Positions 30,853 to 41,835 are shown, counted from the first letter of the stretch. The stretch: DNA of 64,000 nt from Shimia sp. (GCF_022448905.1 NZ_JAKVCW010000010.1:62001-126000); one strand, 5' to 3'. Translations and numbers: made by a program. Notes: generated by a model not told the origin, from the sequence alone.

Positions 30853-31218
30853 ATGGAAGAGATGCTTCGGGAATATTTTCCCATCCTCATCTTCGCCGCC
30901 GTCGCCATCGGCCTCGGCCTTGTCTTCATCCTTGCCGCCGTTGTTTTAGCTGTACGCAACCCGGACCCGGAAAAGGTCTCGGCGTACGAGTGTGGTTTCA
31001 ACGCATTTGATGACGCGCGTATGAAATTTGACGTTCGGTTCTACCTCGTGTCGATCCTGTTCATCATCTTTGACTTGGAAATTGCCTTCCTATTCCCATG
31101 GGCCGTGGCCTTCAAGGACGTCTCGATGGTTGGTTTCTGGTCCATGATGGTGTTCCTCGCCGTGCTTACCATTGGCTTTGCCTATGAGTGGAAGAAGGGA
31201 GCTTTGGAATGGGAGTGA
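30853..31218 (+). CDS. nuoA: NADH-quinone oxidoreductase subunit A
   Basis: 121 residues with three TM helices (about 10-32, 64-86 and 94-115). The loop [20 protein letters not shown] (about 42-61) carries the hallmark Cys of the quinone-site loop of subunit A (ND3). First gene of the complex I operon, with ribosome-binding site AAGGAG; it overlaps nuoB by 10 bases. Confidence 0.95.
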   Translation: MEEMLREYFPILIFAAVAIGLGLVFILAAVVLAVRNPDPEKVSAYECGFNAFDDARMKFDVRFYLVSILFIIFDLEIAFLFPWAVAFKDVSMVGFWSMMVFLAVLTIGFAYEWKKGALEWE

Positions 31219-31742
31219 TGACAGGTGCAAACACCGCGGGTGTCGACAAAGAAGTGGTCACTCAGGCGCTGAATTCTGAGTTGCAGGACAAAGGCTTCCT
31301 GCTGACCAACGCCGAAGACCTGATCAACTGGGGCCGCACTGGCTCTTTGCACTGGATGACCTTTGGTCTGGCCTGCTGCGCGGTTGAGATGATGCACACT
31401 TCCATGCCGCGCTATGACGCGGAGCGGTTTGGCATTGCGCCACGCGCCTCCCCGCGTCAGTCCGACGTGATGATTGTGGCTGGCACCCTGACCAACAAAA
31501 TGGCACCGGCGCTGCGCAAGGTCTACGACCAGATGCCTGAGCCACGCTACGTGATCTCCATGGGCTCCTGCGCCAATGGCGGCGGCTACTACCACTACAG
31601 CTACTCCGTTGTGCGCGGTTGTGACCGTATTGTGCCGGTCGACATCTACGTGCCAGGCTGCCCGCCCACAGCAGAAGCACTGCTCTATGGCCTGTTGCAG
31701 CTGCAACGCAAAATTCGCCGCACGGGGACCATTGAACGATGA
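31209..31742 (+). CDS. nuoB: NADH-quinone oxidoreductase subunit B
   Basis: 177 residues from ATG 31209 (AGGGAG 8 bases upstream); a GTG at 31188 lies deep in nuoA and is unlikely. Cluster N2 ligands are visible: tandem Cys in [11 protein letters not shown], one in [12 protein letters not shown] and one in [12 protein letters not shown]. This peripheral-arm subunit passes electrons to quinone. It overlaps nuoC by 4 bases. Confidence 0.95.
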   Translation: MGVMTGANTAGVDKEVVTQALNSELQDKGFLLTNAEDLINWGRTGSLHWMTFGLACCAVEMMHTSMPRYDAERFGIAPRASPRQSDVMIVAGTLTNKMAPALRKVYDQMPEPRYVISMGSCANGGGYYHYSYSVVRGCDRIVPVDIYVPGCPPTAEALLYGLLQLQRKIRRTGTIER

Positions 31743-32344
31743 CCGAAGCCCTGAAAGAACTTGGCGCCCACATCGAACTCAAGCGCCCGGATTGTGTGTT
31801 GGGCTGGGACGTGGCCTTTGACGAGCTGACCATCACCGTCACTCCGACCAATATTGCCCCGTTTGTGGAGTTTCTGCGCAACGATCCAACCTGCCGCTTC
31901 TCCACCCTCGTGGACGTAACCGCCGTGGACTACCCCGAGCGGTCCAAGCGCTTTGACGTCGTCTACCACTTCCTGAGCATGTATCAGAACCAACGCGTGC
32001 GCCTGCGCGTGTCGGTGCGCGAAGATGAAATGGTGCCCTCGATTGTGCCGGTGCACCCCTCCGCCAACTGGTTTGAGCGGGAAGTCTTTGACATGTTCGG
32101 CATCATCTTCTCCGACCACCCGGACCTACGCCGCCTGCTGACGGACTACGGTTTTCGCGGACATCCGCTGCGTAAGGATTTCCCGACCACCGGTTACACC
32201 GAAGTGCGCTATGATGAAGTGCAAAAACGCGTGGTTTACGAGCCTGTGCAACTGACGCAGGACTACCGCCAGTTTGATTTCATGTCGCCATGGGAAGGTG
32301 CCAACTACATCCTGCCCGGTGACGAAAAAGGGGACGCGAAATGA
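31739..32344 (+). CDS. nuoC: NADH-quinone oxidoreductase subunit C
   Basis: 201 residues. The 30-kDa-subunit signature [20 protein letters not shown] (about 114-133) and the following [20 protein letters not shown] are intact. A separate gene, not fused to nuoD as in E. coli. Four-base overlaps on both sides imply tight translational coupling. Confidence 0.95.
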   Translation: MTEALKELGAHIELKRPDCVLGWDVAFDELTITVTPTNIAPFVEFLRNDPTCRFSTLVDVTAVDYPERSKRFDVVYHFLSMYQNQRVRLRVSVREDEMVPSIVPVHPSANWFEREVFDMFGIIFSDHPDLRRLLTDYGFRGHPLRKDFPTTGYTEVRYDEVQKRVVYEPVQLTQDYRQFDFMSPWEGANYILPGDEKGDAK

Positions 32345-33567
32345 TGGACGGCTCCAAATTTGATGACGGCAGCGTGGATGCGCTGAGCGGCGAACAGCAG
32401 ATCCGCAACTTCAACATCAACTTCGGTCCTCAGCACCCTGCGGCCCACGGCGTGCTACGTCTTGTGCTCGAACTGGACGGCGAAATCGTAGAACGTTGCG
32501 ATCCGCACGTTGGCCTGCTGCATCGTGGCACCGAAAAGCTGATGGAAAGCCGCACCTATCTGCAAAACCTGCCGTATCTCGACCGCCTCGACTATGTGGC
32601 GCCGATGAACCAGGAACACGCTTGGTGCTTGGCCATTGAAAAACTGACCGGCACCGAGGTGCCCCGTCGTGCGCAGCTCATTCGCGTGCTGTTCTGCGAA
32701 ATCGGCCGCATTCTGAACCACCTGATGAACATCACCACACAGGCGATGGACGTTGGCGCGCTGACCCCGCCGCTGTGGGGCTTTGAAGAGCGCGAAAAGC
32801 TGATGGTGTTTTATGAACGTGCCTGTGGCGCACGTCTGCACGCCAACTACTTCCGCCCGGGCGGTGTGCACCAGGATTTGCCAGATCAACTGGTGGACGA
32901 CATCGAAGAATGGGCCATTGAGTTCCCGGAAGTGATCGACGACATCGACGGGTTGCTGACCGAAAACCGCGTCTTCAAACAGCGTAACGTCGACATTGGC
33001 GTGGTGAACGAAGACGAAGTGCTGCAGTTCGGCATGTCCGGCGTGATGGCGCGCTCGGCGGGCCTCGCATGGGACCTGCGCCGCGCCCAGCCTTATGAGT
33101 GCTACGACGAGTTTGAGTTCCAGATCCCTGTTGGCAAAAACGGCGACTGTTACGACCGCTACCTGATGCGCATGGAAGAAATGCGCCAGTCGCTGTCGAT
33201 TATGCGACAGGCGATCCATAAGCTGCGCGAAGCCACCGGCGACGTGCTGTCACGGGGCAAGCTGACCCCTCCCAAACGCGGCGATATGAAAACCTCGATG
33301 GAAAGCCTGATCCACCACTTCAAGCTTTACACCGAGGGCTTCCATGTGCCCGAAGGCGAAGTTTATGCCGCTGTAGAGGCGCCCAAAGGGGAATTTGGCG
33401 TCTACATGGTGGCCGATGGCACCAACAAGCCATATCGCGCCAAACTGCGCGCGCCGGGCTACCTGCACCTGCAGGCGATGGATCACATCGCAACGGGCCA
33501 TCAGCTCGCCGATGTGGCTGCCATCATCGGTACCATGGACATTGTGTTCGGGGAGATCGACCGGTGA
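32341..33567 (+). CDS. nuoD: NADH-quinone oxidoreductase subunit D
   Basis: 408 residues. [20 protein letters not shown] holds the His-containing loop of the quinone cavity, and [20 protein letters not shown] and [12 protein letters not shown] are signature blocks of the 49-kDa subunit. Starts ATGATG overlapping the nuoC stop; the second ATG (32344) is an equal choice. A GTG-started small gene overlaps its end. Confidence 0.95.
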   Translation: MMDGSKFDDGSVDALSGEQQIRNFNINFGPQHPAAHGVLRLVLELDGEIVERCDPHVGLLHRGTEKLMESRTYLQNLPYLDRLDYVAPMNQEHAWCLAIEKLTGTEVPRRAQLIRVLFCEIGRILNHLMNITTQAMDVGALTPPLWGFEEREKLMVFYERACGARLHANYFRPGGVHQDLPDQLVDDIEEWAIEFPEVIDDIDGLLTENRVFKQRNVDIGVVNEDEVLQFGMSGVMARSAGLAWDLRRAQPYECYDEFEFQIPVGKNGDCYDRYLMRMEEMRQSLSIMRQAIHKLREATGDVLSRGKLTPPKRGDMKTSMESLIHHFKLYTEGFHVPEGEVYAAVEAPKGEFGVYMVADGTNKPYRAKLRAPGYLHLQAMDHIATGHQLADVAAIIGTMDIVFGEIDR

Positions 33568-33836
33568 GAAAGCTTGCACTGACCACAGCCGTTTTGCTGG
33601 CCGCGCCCGCTTGGGCGGCGGATGAAGTGCCTGTGTCCCAAGAAATGCTCGATCTGATCATTTCGGTGGGCGAGGCCAACGACTGCTTGATCACCCGTGA
33701 TCTGGCCAAAGCGGAACTGCTGCCCGCAGGCTTCACCGGACGCAGCTTTGAAAAGTCGCTGCGCTATTTGGAAAAACAAGGGCAGGGTGACATCGACTCT
33801 GGCACCTTCAAACTCAATACGGAGGCCTGCAAATAA
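33564..33836 (+). CDS. Small exported protein within the nuo operon (90 aa)
   Basis: GTG start overlapping the nuoD stop by 4 bases. A signal peptide ([17 protein letters not shown], cleavage after Ala18) precedes a mature 72-residue protein with two Cys ([11 protein letters not shown] and LNTEACK), which could form a disulfide in the periplasm. Its stop overlaps nuoE by 1 base, so it is certainly part of the operon. Extra reading frames in nuo operons are known from Rhodobacter and Paracoccus. No function is assigned; an assembly or accessory role is inference. Confidence 0.75.
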   Translation: MRKLALTTAVLLAAPAWAADEVPVSQEMLDLIISVGEANDCLITRDLAKAELLPAGFTGRSFEKSLRYLEKQGQGDIDSGTFKLNTEACK

Positions 33837-34990
33837 TGCTGCGCCGTTTGTATCATGAACAGCCGGAAAGCTTTGCTTTCACTGACGCAAACCAGAGCTG
33901 GGCTGAGTCTCAGATCACCAAATACCCAGAAGGTCGCCAGGCCTCTGCTGTGATCCCGCTTTTGTGGCGCGCACAGGAGCAGGAAGGGTGGCTCTCTAAG
34001 CCCGCGATTGAAGCTGTCGCCGATTTGCTCGACATGGCTTATATCCGTGTGCTTGAGGTGGCGTCTTTCTACTTCATGTTCCAACTGCAACCGGTGGGTT
34101 CTGTCGCCCACATCCAGATTTGCGGCACCACGTCCTGCATGATCTGTGGTGCTGAAGATTTGGTGGCGGTCTGCAAAGAGAAAATCGCAAACAAGCCGCA
34201 CGAGCTGTCTGCGGATGGCAAATTCTCTTGGGAAGAAGTTGAATGCCTTGGGGCCTGCACCAACGCGCCCATGGCCCAGATCGGCAAAGACTACTACGAG
34301 GACCTGACCGCAGACGGCTTCGCCAAGATGCTGGACGAAATGTCCGCGGGCAAAGTGCCAACGCCGGGTCCGCAAAACGGCCGTTACGCCTCTGAACCTC
34401 TGTCTGGCCTCACCAGCCTGACCGAATACGACAGCGGCAAAACGCAGTACAACGCGTCTGCGCAGTTGGCGACGGACATCGGCGACACCATCAAGCGCAT
34501 TGATGGCACTGAAGTGCCGATCCTGACGCCCTGGATCGGCAAAGACGGTGTGGTTGCCGGTCGTGCTGCCGAAGGTCAGCCACCTGAGCCCGCGCCCACG
34601 CCGAAACCCGCTGTGAAGCAGGCCGAAGAGGCAAAGAAAGCCGAGAAGCCCAAAACGAAAAAGGCTGAGACCGCAGAGACTAAGGCCGAAAAGCCAAAGG
34701 CCAAGAAGCCTGCCGCCAAGAAAGCCCCCGCCGCAGGCGGCGCCGACGATCTGAAACAGCTGAAGGGTGTAGGACCGGCACTGGAAAAGAAGCTGCACGA
34801 CAATGGCGTGACAACCTTTGCTCAAATCGCGGCTTGGAACGCTGAAGACATCGCCGACATGGACGACAAGCTGTCGTTCAAAGGCCGTATCGAACGCGAC
34901 GGATGGGTTGATCAGGCCAAGCTTCTCGCCGCTGGTGAAGACACCGAGTTCTCCAAGAAAGTCGCCAAAGGCGACGTGTACAAGGACTAA
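33836..34990 (+). CDS. nuoE: NADH-quinone oxidoreductase subunit E with C-terminal helix-hairpin-helix extension
   Basis: 384 residues, more than twice the usual 160-240. Residues 1-180 are the thioredoxin-like 24-kDa subunit with the 2Fe-2S (N1a) ligands in [10 protein letters not shown] and CLGACTNAP. Residues about 255-302 are a Lys/Ala/Pro/Glu-rich linker ([20 protein letters not shown]). Residues about 303-370 form a helix-hairpin-helix-like domain ([20 protein letters not shown], then [20 protein letters not shown]). Similar extensions are found in relatives. The reading frame is uninterrupted, so this is a real fusion. Confidence 0.92.
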   Translation: MLRRLYHEQPESFAFTDANQSWAESQITKYPEGRQASAVIPLLWRAQEQEGWLSKPAIEAVADLLDMAYIRVLEVASFYFMFQLQPVGSVAHIQICGTTSCMICGAEDLVAVCKEKIANKPHELSADGKFSWEEVECLGACTNAPMAQIGKDYYEDLTADGFAKMLDEMSAGKVPTPGPQNGRYASEPLSGLTSLTEYDSGKTQYNASAQLATDIGDTIKRIDGTEVPILTPWIGKDGVVAGRAAEGQPPEPAPTPKPAVKQAEEAKKAEKPKTKKAETAETKAEKPKAKKPAAKKAPAAGGADDLKQLKGVGPALEKKLHDNGVTTFAQIAAWNAEDIADMDDKLSFKGRIERDGWVDQAKLLAAGEDTEFSKKVAKGDVYKD

Positions 34991-34993
34991 TCT

Positions 34994-35221
34994 ATGCAGG
35001 CCAACCATCAGAAACCGGACACTGCCAAGCAAAGCCGCACCGCGGCGCTTGTAATTGCGGGCACAGGACTGTTCTGGATTGCGGCCATTTTGATCGGGGA
35101 CTGGCTGGAGCTGCCGCAACGCACACGTGCCCTTCTCGATCTGATAGCCTTGGCGGGCTTTGTGTTCGCCTTTGTGCTGATTTTTAGAATTTGGCGCGCG
35201 CGTCAGGCAGATAAAGGGTAA
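34994..35221 (+). CDS. DUF5337-like two-helix membrane protein in the nuo operon (75 aa)
   Basis: Starts 3 bases after nuoE and ends 4 bases before nuoF. A polar N-terminus (about 16 residues) is followed by two TM helices ([39 protein letters not shown]) separated by [10 protein letters not shown], with a basic end. I recall DUF5337 as a Rhodobacteraceae family at this site. A membrane-arm accessory or assembly function is possible but unproven. Confidence 0.75.
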   Translation: MQANHQKPDTAKQSRTAALVIAGTGLFWIAAILIGDWLELPQRTRALLDLIALAGFVFAFVLIFRIWRARQADKG

Positions 35222-35225
35222 CGGG

Positions 35226-36524
35226 ATGCTCAAAGATCAAGACCGTATCTTTACCAACCTCTACGGCATGCATGACCGTACATTGGCTGGCGCGAAAGCG
35301 CGCGGTCATTGGGATGGCACCGCCAAAATGATCCAACAGGGGCGGGATGCGATCATCGACACCATGAAGGCGTCCGGCCTGCGTGGTCGTGGTGGCGCGG
35401 GCTTCCCTACTGGTCTGAAGTGGTCCTTCATGCCCAAGGAAAGCGACGGTCGCCCGGCCTATCTGGTGATCAACGCCGATGAATCCGAGCCCGGCACCTG
35501 TAAAGACCGTGAAATCATGCGCCACGATCCGCACACGCTGATCGAAGGGGCCTTGATCGCCTCTTTCGCAATGAACGCGCACACCTGCTACATCTACATC
35601 CGCGGTGAATACATCCGCGAGCGCGAAGCGCTTCAGACGGCGATTGACGAAGCCTATGACGCAGGTCTGCTTGGCAAAAACGCAGCGGGCTCTGGTTGGG
35701 ACTTTGACCTCTTCCTGCACCACGGCGCGGGTGCCTATATCTGCGGCGAAGAAACTGCACTGCTGGAGAGCCTTGAGGGCAAAAAAGGCATGCCCCGAAT
35801 GAAACCACCGTTCCCGGCGGGGGCAGGTCTCTATGGCTGCCCGACCACTGTGAACAACGTGGAGTCGATTGCGGTTGTGCCGACGATCCTGCGCCGTGGT
35901 GGCGAGTGGTTTGCAGGCTTTGGCCGCCCAAACAACGCCGGCACCAAGCTGTTTGGCATTTCCGGTCACGTGCACAACCCCTGTGTTGTTGAAGAGGAGA
36001 TGTCGATCTCTTTCGAAGAGCTGATCGAAAAACACTGTGGCGGCATCCGTGGCGGTTGGGACAACCTGTTGGCCGTGATCCCTGGCGGCTCGTCCGTGCC
36101 ATGTGTGCGTGGCGAAAACATGCGCGACGCGGTCATGGACTTTGACTACCTGCGCAACGACCTGGGCTCCGGTCTTGGCACCGCGGCAGTGATTGTTATG
36201 GACAAGCAGACCGATATCATCAAAGCGATCTGGCGCCTGTCCAAATTCTACAAACACGAAAGCTGTGGCCAATGTACCCCGTGCCGCGAAGGTACTGGCT
36301 GGATGATGCGCGTGATGGATCGATTGGTACGCGGCGAAGCAGAGATCGAAGAAATTGATATGCTGTGGGATGTGACCAAACAGGTCGAAGGCCACACAAT
36401 CTGTGCTTTGGGTGACGCGGCTGCGTGGCCTATCCAGGGTTTGATCCGCAATTTCCGTGAGGAAATCGAAGACCGGATCAAAGCCAACCAAACCGGGCGC
36501 ATGGGCGCCTTTGCAGCGGAGTAA
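35226..36524 (+). CDS. nuoF: NADH-quinone oxidoreductase subunit F (NADH-binding)
   Basis: 432 residues. [16 protein letters not shown] is the FMN/NADH glycine loop, [20 protein letters not shown] follows, [17 protein letters not shown] is the second nucleotide motif, and the 4Fe-4S (N3) ligands are in [16 protein letters not shown] plus a later Cys ([12 protein letters not shown]). NADH is oxidised here in the cytosolic arm. Confidence 0.95.
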   Translation: MLKDQDRIFTNLYGMHDRTLAGAKARGHWDGTAKMIQQGRDAIIDTMKASGLRGRGGAGFPTGLKWSFMPKESDGRPAYLVINADESEPGTCKDREIMRHDPHTLIEGALIASFAMNAHTCYIYIRGEYIREREALQTAIDEAYDAGLLGKNAAGSGWDFDLFLHHGAGAYICGEETALLESLEGKKGMPRMKPPFPAGAGLYGCPTTVNNVESIAVVPTILRRGGEWFAGFGRPNNAGTKLFGISGHVHNPCVVEEEMSISFEELIEKHCGGIRGGWDNLLAVIPGGSSVPCVRGENMRDAVMDFDYLRNDLGSGLGTAAVIVMDKQTDIIKAIWRLSKFYKHESCGQCTPCREGTGWMMRVMDRLVRGEAEIEEIDMLWDVTKQVEGHTICALGDAAAWPIQGLIRNFREEIEDRIKANQTGRMGAFAAE

Positions 36525-36533
36525 ATACGAAGA

Positions 36534-36917
36534 ATGCTCAAGACGACGTTCATTTGCCAGCGGAAGACGCCAGCCATCATTGTCGGGTTGCTTATTGCAG
36601 CCACGGCACTTTCAGGCTGTAGCGGCAACTGGCGTGCAAGCTTTAAAAGCAAGCGTGAACGCATCGCCTTTGAAGGCTTTGAGTACAAAGCCAAAGCCAA
36701 TCAGGTCTCCAAAGAAGAACGCGACCACTTTGAAGTGATCGTCTCCCGTGCCAACCAAAGCCTGGACGGCGCGCGTCAGGCCGGTGGCTATGAAGCGGTG
36801 AAATACTGCATCAAGGAATACGGCACATCTAAAATGGACTGGGTGATTGGCCCGGAAACAGAAACCATCATTCCGGTGGACGACAAAATCAGGCTCGAAG
36901 GATACTGCCGCCCGTGA
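36534..36917 (+). CDS. Putative lipoprotein within the nuo operon (127 aa)
   Basis: Nine bases after nuoF. The N-terminus (MLKTTFICQRKTPAIIVGLL, then IAATALSGCSGN) is a signal peptide with a lipobox LSGC; Cys at about residue 29 would be acylated. The mature part (KSKRERIAFEGFEYKAKANQ, later GGYEAVKYCIKEYGTSKMDW) is soluble and mixed alpha/beta. No family recognised. Followed by 103 bases with a small hairpin (GGCAAAG 36982-36988 with CTTTGCC 36994-37000). Confidence 0.7.
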   Translation: MLKTTFICQRKTPAIIVGLLIAATALSGCSGNWRASFKSKRERIAFEGFEYKAKANQVSKEERDHFEVIVSRANQSLDGARQAGGYEAVKYCIKEYGTSKMDWVIGPETETIIPVDDKIRLEGYCRP

Positions 36918-37020
36918 TCGGTTATCCGACATATCTTGGCTGTTATTGCCTATCACAGGAGCTTTTGACTCTGTCCTCCTTGGCAAAGGGTGTCTTTGCC
37001 GTTGCTAAAGGAGTGAGTAA

Positions 37021-37425
37021 ATGATCCGCCTGACCTCTGTTTTTGTGGCCGCAACTCTTGTTTTGAGCACGGCAGCTGTCGCCAAGCCGCCTCTGCGTGA
37101 AGTGAAAGAGATCAACGATCCCTTGTATTGGGCGCTTGTGGCTTACGAGCTCAGCGAACACTGCGACACCCTTGAGCCTCGAAAGCTCAAAGGCGCAGCA
37201 GATGGCTGGGGGCTTGTGCGCAAGGCGCGCAAACTTGGCTATACCGACGATGAAATCAAAGCATTCATCAAATCGGACGAAGAGAAAGCTCGCATGCGCG
37301 CGCGCGGCGAGGCTTTTCTGAAGCACAAAGGCGTCTCTTTGGACAATCAGGAATCTGTCTGTGCGCTGGGACGCGCGGAAATCGAACGAAACAGCGCGAT
37401 CGGCGTGTATTTGAGGGCGAAATAA
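37021..37425 (+). CDS. DUF5333-like exported protein within the nuo operon (134 aa)
   Basis: ATG 37021 with AAAGGAG nine bases upstream. A signal peptide (MIRLTSVFVAATLVLSTAAVA, cleavage near residue 21) precedes an alpha-helical protein with Cys in LSEHCDTLEPRKL and SVCALGRAEIE, so one disulfide is likely. I associate it with DUF5333 of Rhodobacteraceae; no function is known. It ends 3 bases before nuoG, tying it to the operon. Confidence 0.72.
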   Translation: MIRLTSVFVAATLVLSTAAVAKPPLREVKEINDPLYWALVAYELSEHCDTLEPRKLKGAADGWGLVRKARKLGYTDDEIKAFIKSDEEKARMRARGEAFLKHKGVSLDNQESVCALGRAEIERNSAIGVYLRAK

Positions 37426-37428
37426 GCG

Positions 37429-39441
37429 ATGTCTGACCTCCGCAAGATCATCATCGACGAGACCGAAGTCGAGGTAGAGGGCGCAATGACCCTGATCCAG
37501 GCCTGCGAAGAAGCAGGCGTGGAAATCCCGCGGTTCTGCTACCATGAGCGTCTCTCGATTGCCGGCAACTGCCGCATGTGTCTTGTTGAAGTTGTCGGCG
37601 GCCCGCCCAAGCCAGCCGCTTCCTGCGCGATGCAGGTGCGTGACCTGCGCCCTGGTCCAGAAGGACAGCCCCCGGTTGTGAAAACCAACTCGCCAATGGT
37701 GAAAAAAGCGCGAGAAGGCGTGATGGAGTTTATGCTGATCAATCACCCGCTGGATTGCCCGATCTGCGATCAGGGCGGCGAGTGCGATCTGCAAGACCAA
37801 GCTATGGCCTATGGCATCAGCGAAAACCGTTTCAAAGAGCCAAAACGCGCCGTTGATGATCTGGACCTTGGCCCGCTGGTGTCCACCACCATGACACGTT
37901 GTATTTCTTGCACCCGCTGTGTGCGTTTCACCACCGAGGTGGCGGGCATCACCCAAATGGGCCAGACCGGTCGCGGCGAAGACGCAGAAATTACCAGCTA
38001 TCTGAACCAGACTCTGGACAGCAACCTACAGGGCAACATCATAGACCTGTGCCCGGTTGGCGCACTGACCTCCAAGCCCTATAGCTTCACCGCCCGTCCT
38101 TGGGAATTGACCAAAACCGAAACCATCGATGTGATGGACGCGCTTGGCTCCAACATCCGCGTGGACACCAAAGGGCGCGAAGTGATGCGCATCCTGCCGC
38201 GCAACCACGATGGTGTGAACGAAGAGTGGATTTCTGACAAAACACGCTTTGTTTGGGACGGCCTGCGTCGCCAGCGGCTGGATCAGCCCTACGTGCGCGA
38301 AGACGGCAAGTTGAAGCCCGCAACCTGGGCAGAGGCCTTGTCCGCCGTTGCCGGCGTGATGAAGACCCGGAAAGTGGCTGCCTTGGTTGGGGATCTGGCC
38401 CCAACCGAAGCAATTTTTGCGCTCAAGCAGTTGGTTGAAGGTCTCGATGGCTCCATCGAATGCCGCACCAACGGCGCACCACTGCCTTCTGACAACCGCT
38501 CCGCCTATGTGGGCAACGCCTCCATTGAAGACATCGACACTGCCAAAGAAATCTATCTGATTGGCACCAACCCCCGCGATGAGGCGCCAGTGTTGAACGC
38601 GCGTATCCGCAAAGCGTGGACCAAAGGCGCTAATGTCACCGTGATTGGCCAGTCCGACATGGACCTGACCTATGACTACGCCGTGGCTGGCCCCGGTCGT
38701 GCACCGCTGGCCAAGCTGGTTGCCACAGCCAAGCCAAAAGACGATGTGGTGGTGATTGTCGGCCAAGGTGCGCTTGGCGAGGGCGATGCCGTGGCGGTGC
38801 TCAGCCAGTGTATGGCGGCGACCGAAAAGCTTGGCGGCAAGATGATGGTCCTGCACACTGCCGCCTCCCGCGTGGGCGCATTGGATGTGGGGGCTGTGAC
38901 TGACGGCGGCATGACCAAGGCGCTTGAGGGCGCGGAAGTGGTCTTCAACCTGGGTGCGGACGAAGTTGAAATCGCCGAAGGTCCAATTGTGATCTATCAG
39001 GGCAGCCACGGTGATCGCGGTGCTCACCGTGCAGATGTGATCCTGCCCGCGGCGGCCTACACCGAAGAAAATGGCCTGTTTGTGAACACCGAAGGCCGCC
39101 CACAGCTGTCCATGCGCGCCGGTTTTGCTCCGGGCCAAGCCAAGGAGAACTGGGCGATCCTGCGGGCACTGAGCGCTGAGCTCGGCGCGCCGCTGGCCTA
39201 TGACAGCCTCGCGCAGTTGCGTCAGGAGCTGGTGGCTGCGGTTCCTCATTTGAAACAGATCGATCAGGTTGTCGAAAACGAATGGCAGCCGATTGACCCA
39301 ATCGCGCTCAAAAACGGCCGCTTCTCTGCGACCATCACCGACTTCTATCTGACAAATCCAATCGCACGCGCCAGCTCGCTGATGGCAGAACTCTCTGCCG
39401 CCGCCAAGTCACGCGACGCTGCCCCAATTGCTGCGGAATAA
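37429..39441 (+). CDS. nuoG: NADH-quinone oxidoreductase subunit G
   Basis: 670 residues. Fe-S ligands run in order: 2Fe-2S ([15 protein letters not shown] and ASCAMQV), the His-ligated 4Fe-4S ([17 protein letters not shown]), and a further 4Fe-4S ([13 protein letters not shown] with [11 protein letters not shown]). A molybdopterin-oxidoreductase-like domain without cofactor follows (about 220-600). Length matches alphaproteobacterial NuoG, shorter than the E. coli form that carries an extra cluster. Confidence 0.95.
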   Translation: MSDLRKIIIDETEVEVEGAMTLIQACEEAGVEIPRFCYHERLSIAGNCRMCLVEVVGGPPKPAASCAMQVRDLRPGPEGQPPVVKTNSPMVKKAREGVMEFMLINHPLDCPICDQGGECDLQDQAMAYGISENRFKEPKRAVDDLDLGPLVSTTMTRCISCTRCVRFTTEVAGITQMGQTGRGEDAEITSYLNQTLDSNLQGNIIDLCPVGALTSKPYSFTARPWELTKTETIDVMDALGSNIRVDTKGREVMRILPRNHDGVNEEWISDKTRFVWDGLRRQRLDQPYVREDGKLKPATWAEALSAVAGVMKTRKVAALVGDLAPTEAIFALKQLVEGLDGSIECRTNGAPLPSDNRSAYVGNASIEDIDTAKEIYLIGTNPRDEAPVLNARIRKAWTKGANVTVIGQSDMDLTYDYAVAGPGRAPLAKLVATAKPKDDVVVIVGQGALGEGDAVAVLSQCMAATEKLGGKMMVLHTAASRVGALDVGAVTDGGMTKALEGAEVVFNLGADEVEIAEGPIVIYQGSHGDRGAHRADVILPAAAYTEENGLFVNTEGRPQLSMRAGFAPGQAKENWAILRALSAELGAPLAYDSLAQLRQELVAAVPHLKQIDQVVENEWQPIDPIALKNGRFSATITDFYLTNPIARASSLMAELSAAAKSRDAAPIAAE

Positions 39442-39450
39442 GCCAATAGA

Positions 39451-39867
39451 ATGACCAACAGGCGCCCTCATAATCTTCTTGCCACGGTCGCTTTGGCCGC
39501 GCTCTCAGCTTGCACCCCACAGCCTGAGGCAGGGGTGATGCGTGAGGATATGGCATTTGAACCGAAGTACGCGGGTGTGGACACCCGCCTTCTGGAAGGC
39601 GACCTGGTGAATTTCCACGTCGCCATGACCGGCGCGCGGGACGAAAAAGATGTGCATGCCTACGCGGAATGCGCAGCAGCACAATACGCGCTCATTCGCG
39701 GCTTTGGCTTTGCCCGGCATGTGCGCACAACAACAGACAATCAGGGCGACCTGTGGTCAGGAGATGCGGTTTACACCATCTCCGCCGCACTGCCCCGTGG
39801 GCTCAAGACAATCGACGCCGAAGTCATTGTCGCGAACTGCGAAGACAACGGAATACCTACGGTGTGA
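39451..39867 (+). CDS. Putative lipoprotein within the nuo operon (138 aa)
   Basis: Nine bases after nuoG. MTNRRPHNLLATVALAALSA is followed by Cys21 in the lipobox LSAC. The mature region (about 115 residues) has YAECAAAQYALIRGFGFARH and DLWSGDAVYTISAALPRG, suggesting a beta-rich fold with paired Cys (CAAAQ and ANCEDN). nuoH starts 6 bases later. No family assigned. It is one of three exported proteins, besides the one after nuoD, built into this operon. Confidence 0.68.
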   Translation: MTNRRPHNLLATVALAALSACTPQPEAGVMREDMAFEPKYAGVDTRLLEGDLVNFHVAMTGARDEKDVHAYAECAAAQYALIRGFGFARHVRTTTDNQGDLWSGDAVYTISAALPRGLKTIDAEVIVANCEDNGIPTV

Positions 39868-39873
39868 GGACCC

Positions 39874-40914
39874 ATGACTGAATTCTTTACCACCACATAC
39901 CTTGGCATCACGCTCCTGACATTGGGACAGGTGCTGGCGGTTGTCGTGCCGCTTTTGGTGGCACTGGCATTCCTGCTTTACGCCGACCGTAAGGTCTGGG
40001 CAGCAGTACAGCTGCGTCGCGGTCCAAACGTTGTGGGCGCATTTGGTCTGCTGCAAAGCTTTGCCGACTTCATCAAATATGCGGTGAAAGAGATCGTCTA
40101 TCCGGCGGGTTCGGACAAAGTGGTCTTCCTGCTCGCGCCGATGATCAGCCTGGTCATGGCGCTGATCGCTTGGGCCGTGATCCCATTTAACGACGACTGG
40201 GTGGTCTCTGACATCAACGTTGCGATCCTCTACGTGATGGCGGTGAGTTCTCTGGAAGTCTACGGCGTGATCATGGGCGGATGGGCGTCCAACTCCAAAT
40301 ACCCTTTCTTGGGTTCACTGCGCTCCGCTGCACAGATGATTTCCTACGAAGTGTCGCTGGGCCTGATCATAATTGGGGTGATCATCACCACCGGTTCGAT
40401 GAACTTCGGCGACATCGTGAACGCACAGGACGGCAAATACGGTATCTTCAGCTGGTATTGGCTGCCACACTTCCCGATGATGTTCCTCTTCCTGATCTCG
40501 GCGATGGCGGAAACCAACCGCCCACCGTTTGACCTTCCTGAAGCGGAATCCGAACTGGTGGCAGGCTATCAGGTGGAATACTCCTCCACCCCGTTCCTGT
40601 TGTTCATGATCGGTGAGTATGTGGCCATCGTGCTGATGTGTGCTCTGGTGTCGCTGCTGTTCTTGGGCGGTTGGCTCTCCCCGATCCCGGGTCTGCCAGA
40701 CGGTATCCTGTGGATGCTGCTGAAGATCTGCTTCGTTTTCTTTATCTTCTCGATGGTGAAAGCCATCTCCCCACGCTACCGCTACGACCAGTTGATGCGC
40801 ATTGGTTGGAAAGTCTTCCTGCCGCTGTCCCTTGCTTGGGTTGTTCTGGTGGCGTTCCTCGCAAAATTCGAACTCTTCGGCGGTGCCTATGCCCGCTGGG
40901 CCATCGGAGGCTGA
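39874..40914 (+). CDS. nuoH: NADH-quinone oxidoreductase subunit H
   Basis: 346 residues with about eight TM helices. The quinone-chamber loops are intact: [20 protein letters not shown] (about 29-48) and [20 protein letters not shown] (about 213-232). It joins the hydrophilic and membrane arms of complex I. Confidence 0.95.
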   Translation: MTEFFTTTYLGITLLTLGQVLAVVVPLLVALAFLLYADRKVWAAVQLRRGPNVVGAFGLLQSFADFIKYAVKEIVYPAGSDKVVFLLAPMISLVMALIAWAVIPFNDDWVVSDINVAILYVMAVSSLEVYGVIMGGWASNSKYPFLGSLRSAAQMISYEVSLGLIIIGVIITTGSMNFGDIVNAQDGKYGIFSWYWLPHFPMMFLFLISAMAETNRPPFDLPEAESELVAGYQVEYSSTPFLLFMIGEYVAIVLMCALVSLLFLGGWLSPIPGLPDGILWMLLKICFVFFIFSMVKAISPRYRYDQLMRIGWKVFLPLSLAWVVLVAFLAKFELFGGAYARWAIGG

Positions 40915-40915
40915 T

Positions 40916-41410
40916 ATGACGGCAATCGACTACAAACGCGCCGCCGGCTACTTCCTGCTGAAGGACTTTTTGGGCGGTTTCAAACTGGGCATGAAGTACT
41001 TCTTCAAACCCAAGGCCACCGTGAACTACCCACACGAAAAAGGCCCGCTGTCCCCACGCTTCCGTGGCGAACACGCCCTGCGTCGCTACCCCAATGGCGA
41101 AGAGCGTTGTATTGCCTGCAAGCTCTGTGAAGCGATTTGTCCGGCACAGGCGATCACCATTGACGCCGAACCGCGCGAAGATGGCTCCCGCCGCACCACG
41201 CGCTATGACATCGACATGACCAAATGCATCTACTGCGGCTTCTGCCAGGAAGCCTGCCCGGTGGACGCGATTGTCGAAGGTCCAAACTTTGAGTTTGCCA
41301 CCGAGACCCGCGAAGAGCTGTTCTACGACAAAGAAAAGCTGCTTGAAAACGGCGCCCGTTGGGAGGCCGAAATCGCGCGCAACCTCGAAATTGACGCGCC
41401 GTACCGCTGA
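40916..41410 (+). CDS. nuoI: NADH-quinone oxidoreductase subunit I
   Basis: 164 residues from ATG 40916, one base after the nuoH stop codon. Two 4Fe-4S (N6a/N6b) motifs: [16 protein letters not shown] and [16 protein letters not shown]. The linker [12 protein letters not shown] between them is usual. Electron carrier next to N2. Confidence 0.95.
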   Translation: MTAIDYKRAAGYFLLKDFLGGFKLGMKYFFKPKATVNYPHEKGPLSPRFRGEHALRRYPNGEERCIACKLCEAICPAQAITIDAEPREDGSRRTTRYDIDMTKCIYCGFCQEACPVDAIVEGPNFEFATETREELFYDKEKLLENGARWEAEIARNLEIDAPYR

Positions 41411-41427
41411 TCAAGGAACCCAGGACC

Positions 41428-41835
41428 ATGAGCGACAGCAAAAACCCATATGAGGCGATGTTCGCCCAGTATCAGGAGATGGCGAAAGCCTTCAATCCTG
41501 CGCTGGAAAGCTTTACGCCCAAAGGGTTTGAGGCGCTCTGGCCCACCATGCCCAAAGACGTCATGGAGATGTTCTTTGGCAACACAATGAACAAAGGCGG
41601 CTTGGATGCCAAAACCCGCCTGCTGCTGACACTGGGTGCGCTCACCATGCTGGGCGCGCAAGGCGATGCACAAATCCGGCTCACACTCCGCCATCTGGTG
41701 GAAGTTGGAGCCACAAAACAGGAAATCGTGGAGACCATCGGCCAGATGTCGATGTTCGCCGGTATTCCCGCCACCACCCGCGCCATGGAATTGGTGCAAG
41801 AGGTTTTGGCGGAACAAGAGGGAAGTGACACATGA
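41428..41835 (+). CDS. Carboxymuconolactone decarboxylase-like (AhpD-fold) protein within the nuo operon
   Basis: 135 residues, 17 bases after nuoI and overlapping nuoJ by 4 bases. The core [20 protein letters not shown], then [20 protein letters not shown], then [15 protein letters not shown] is the carboxymuconolactone decarboxylase family fold. The CxxC of AhpD-type peroxidase partners is absent and there are no cysteines at all, so peroxidase-linked redox chemistry is unlikely. N-terminal helix [20 protein letters not shown] resembles phasin-like amphipathic helices. Function within complex I biogenesis is unknown. Confidence 0.78.
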   Translation: MSDSKNPYEAMFAQYQEMAKAFNPALESFTPKGFEALWPTMPKDVMEMFFGNTMNKGGLDAKTRLLLTLGALTMLGAQGDAQIRLTLRHLVEVGATKQEIVETIGQMSMFAGIPATTRAMELVQEVLAEQEGSDT

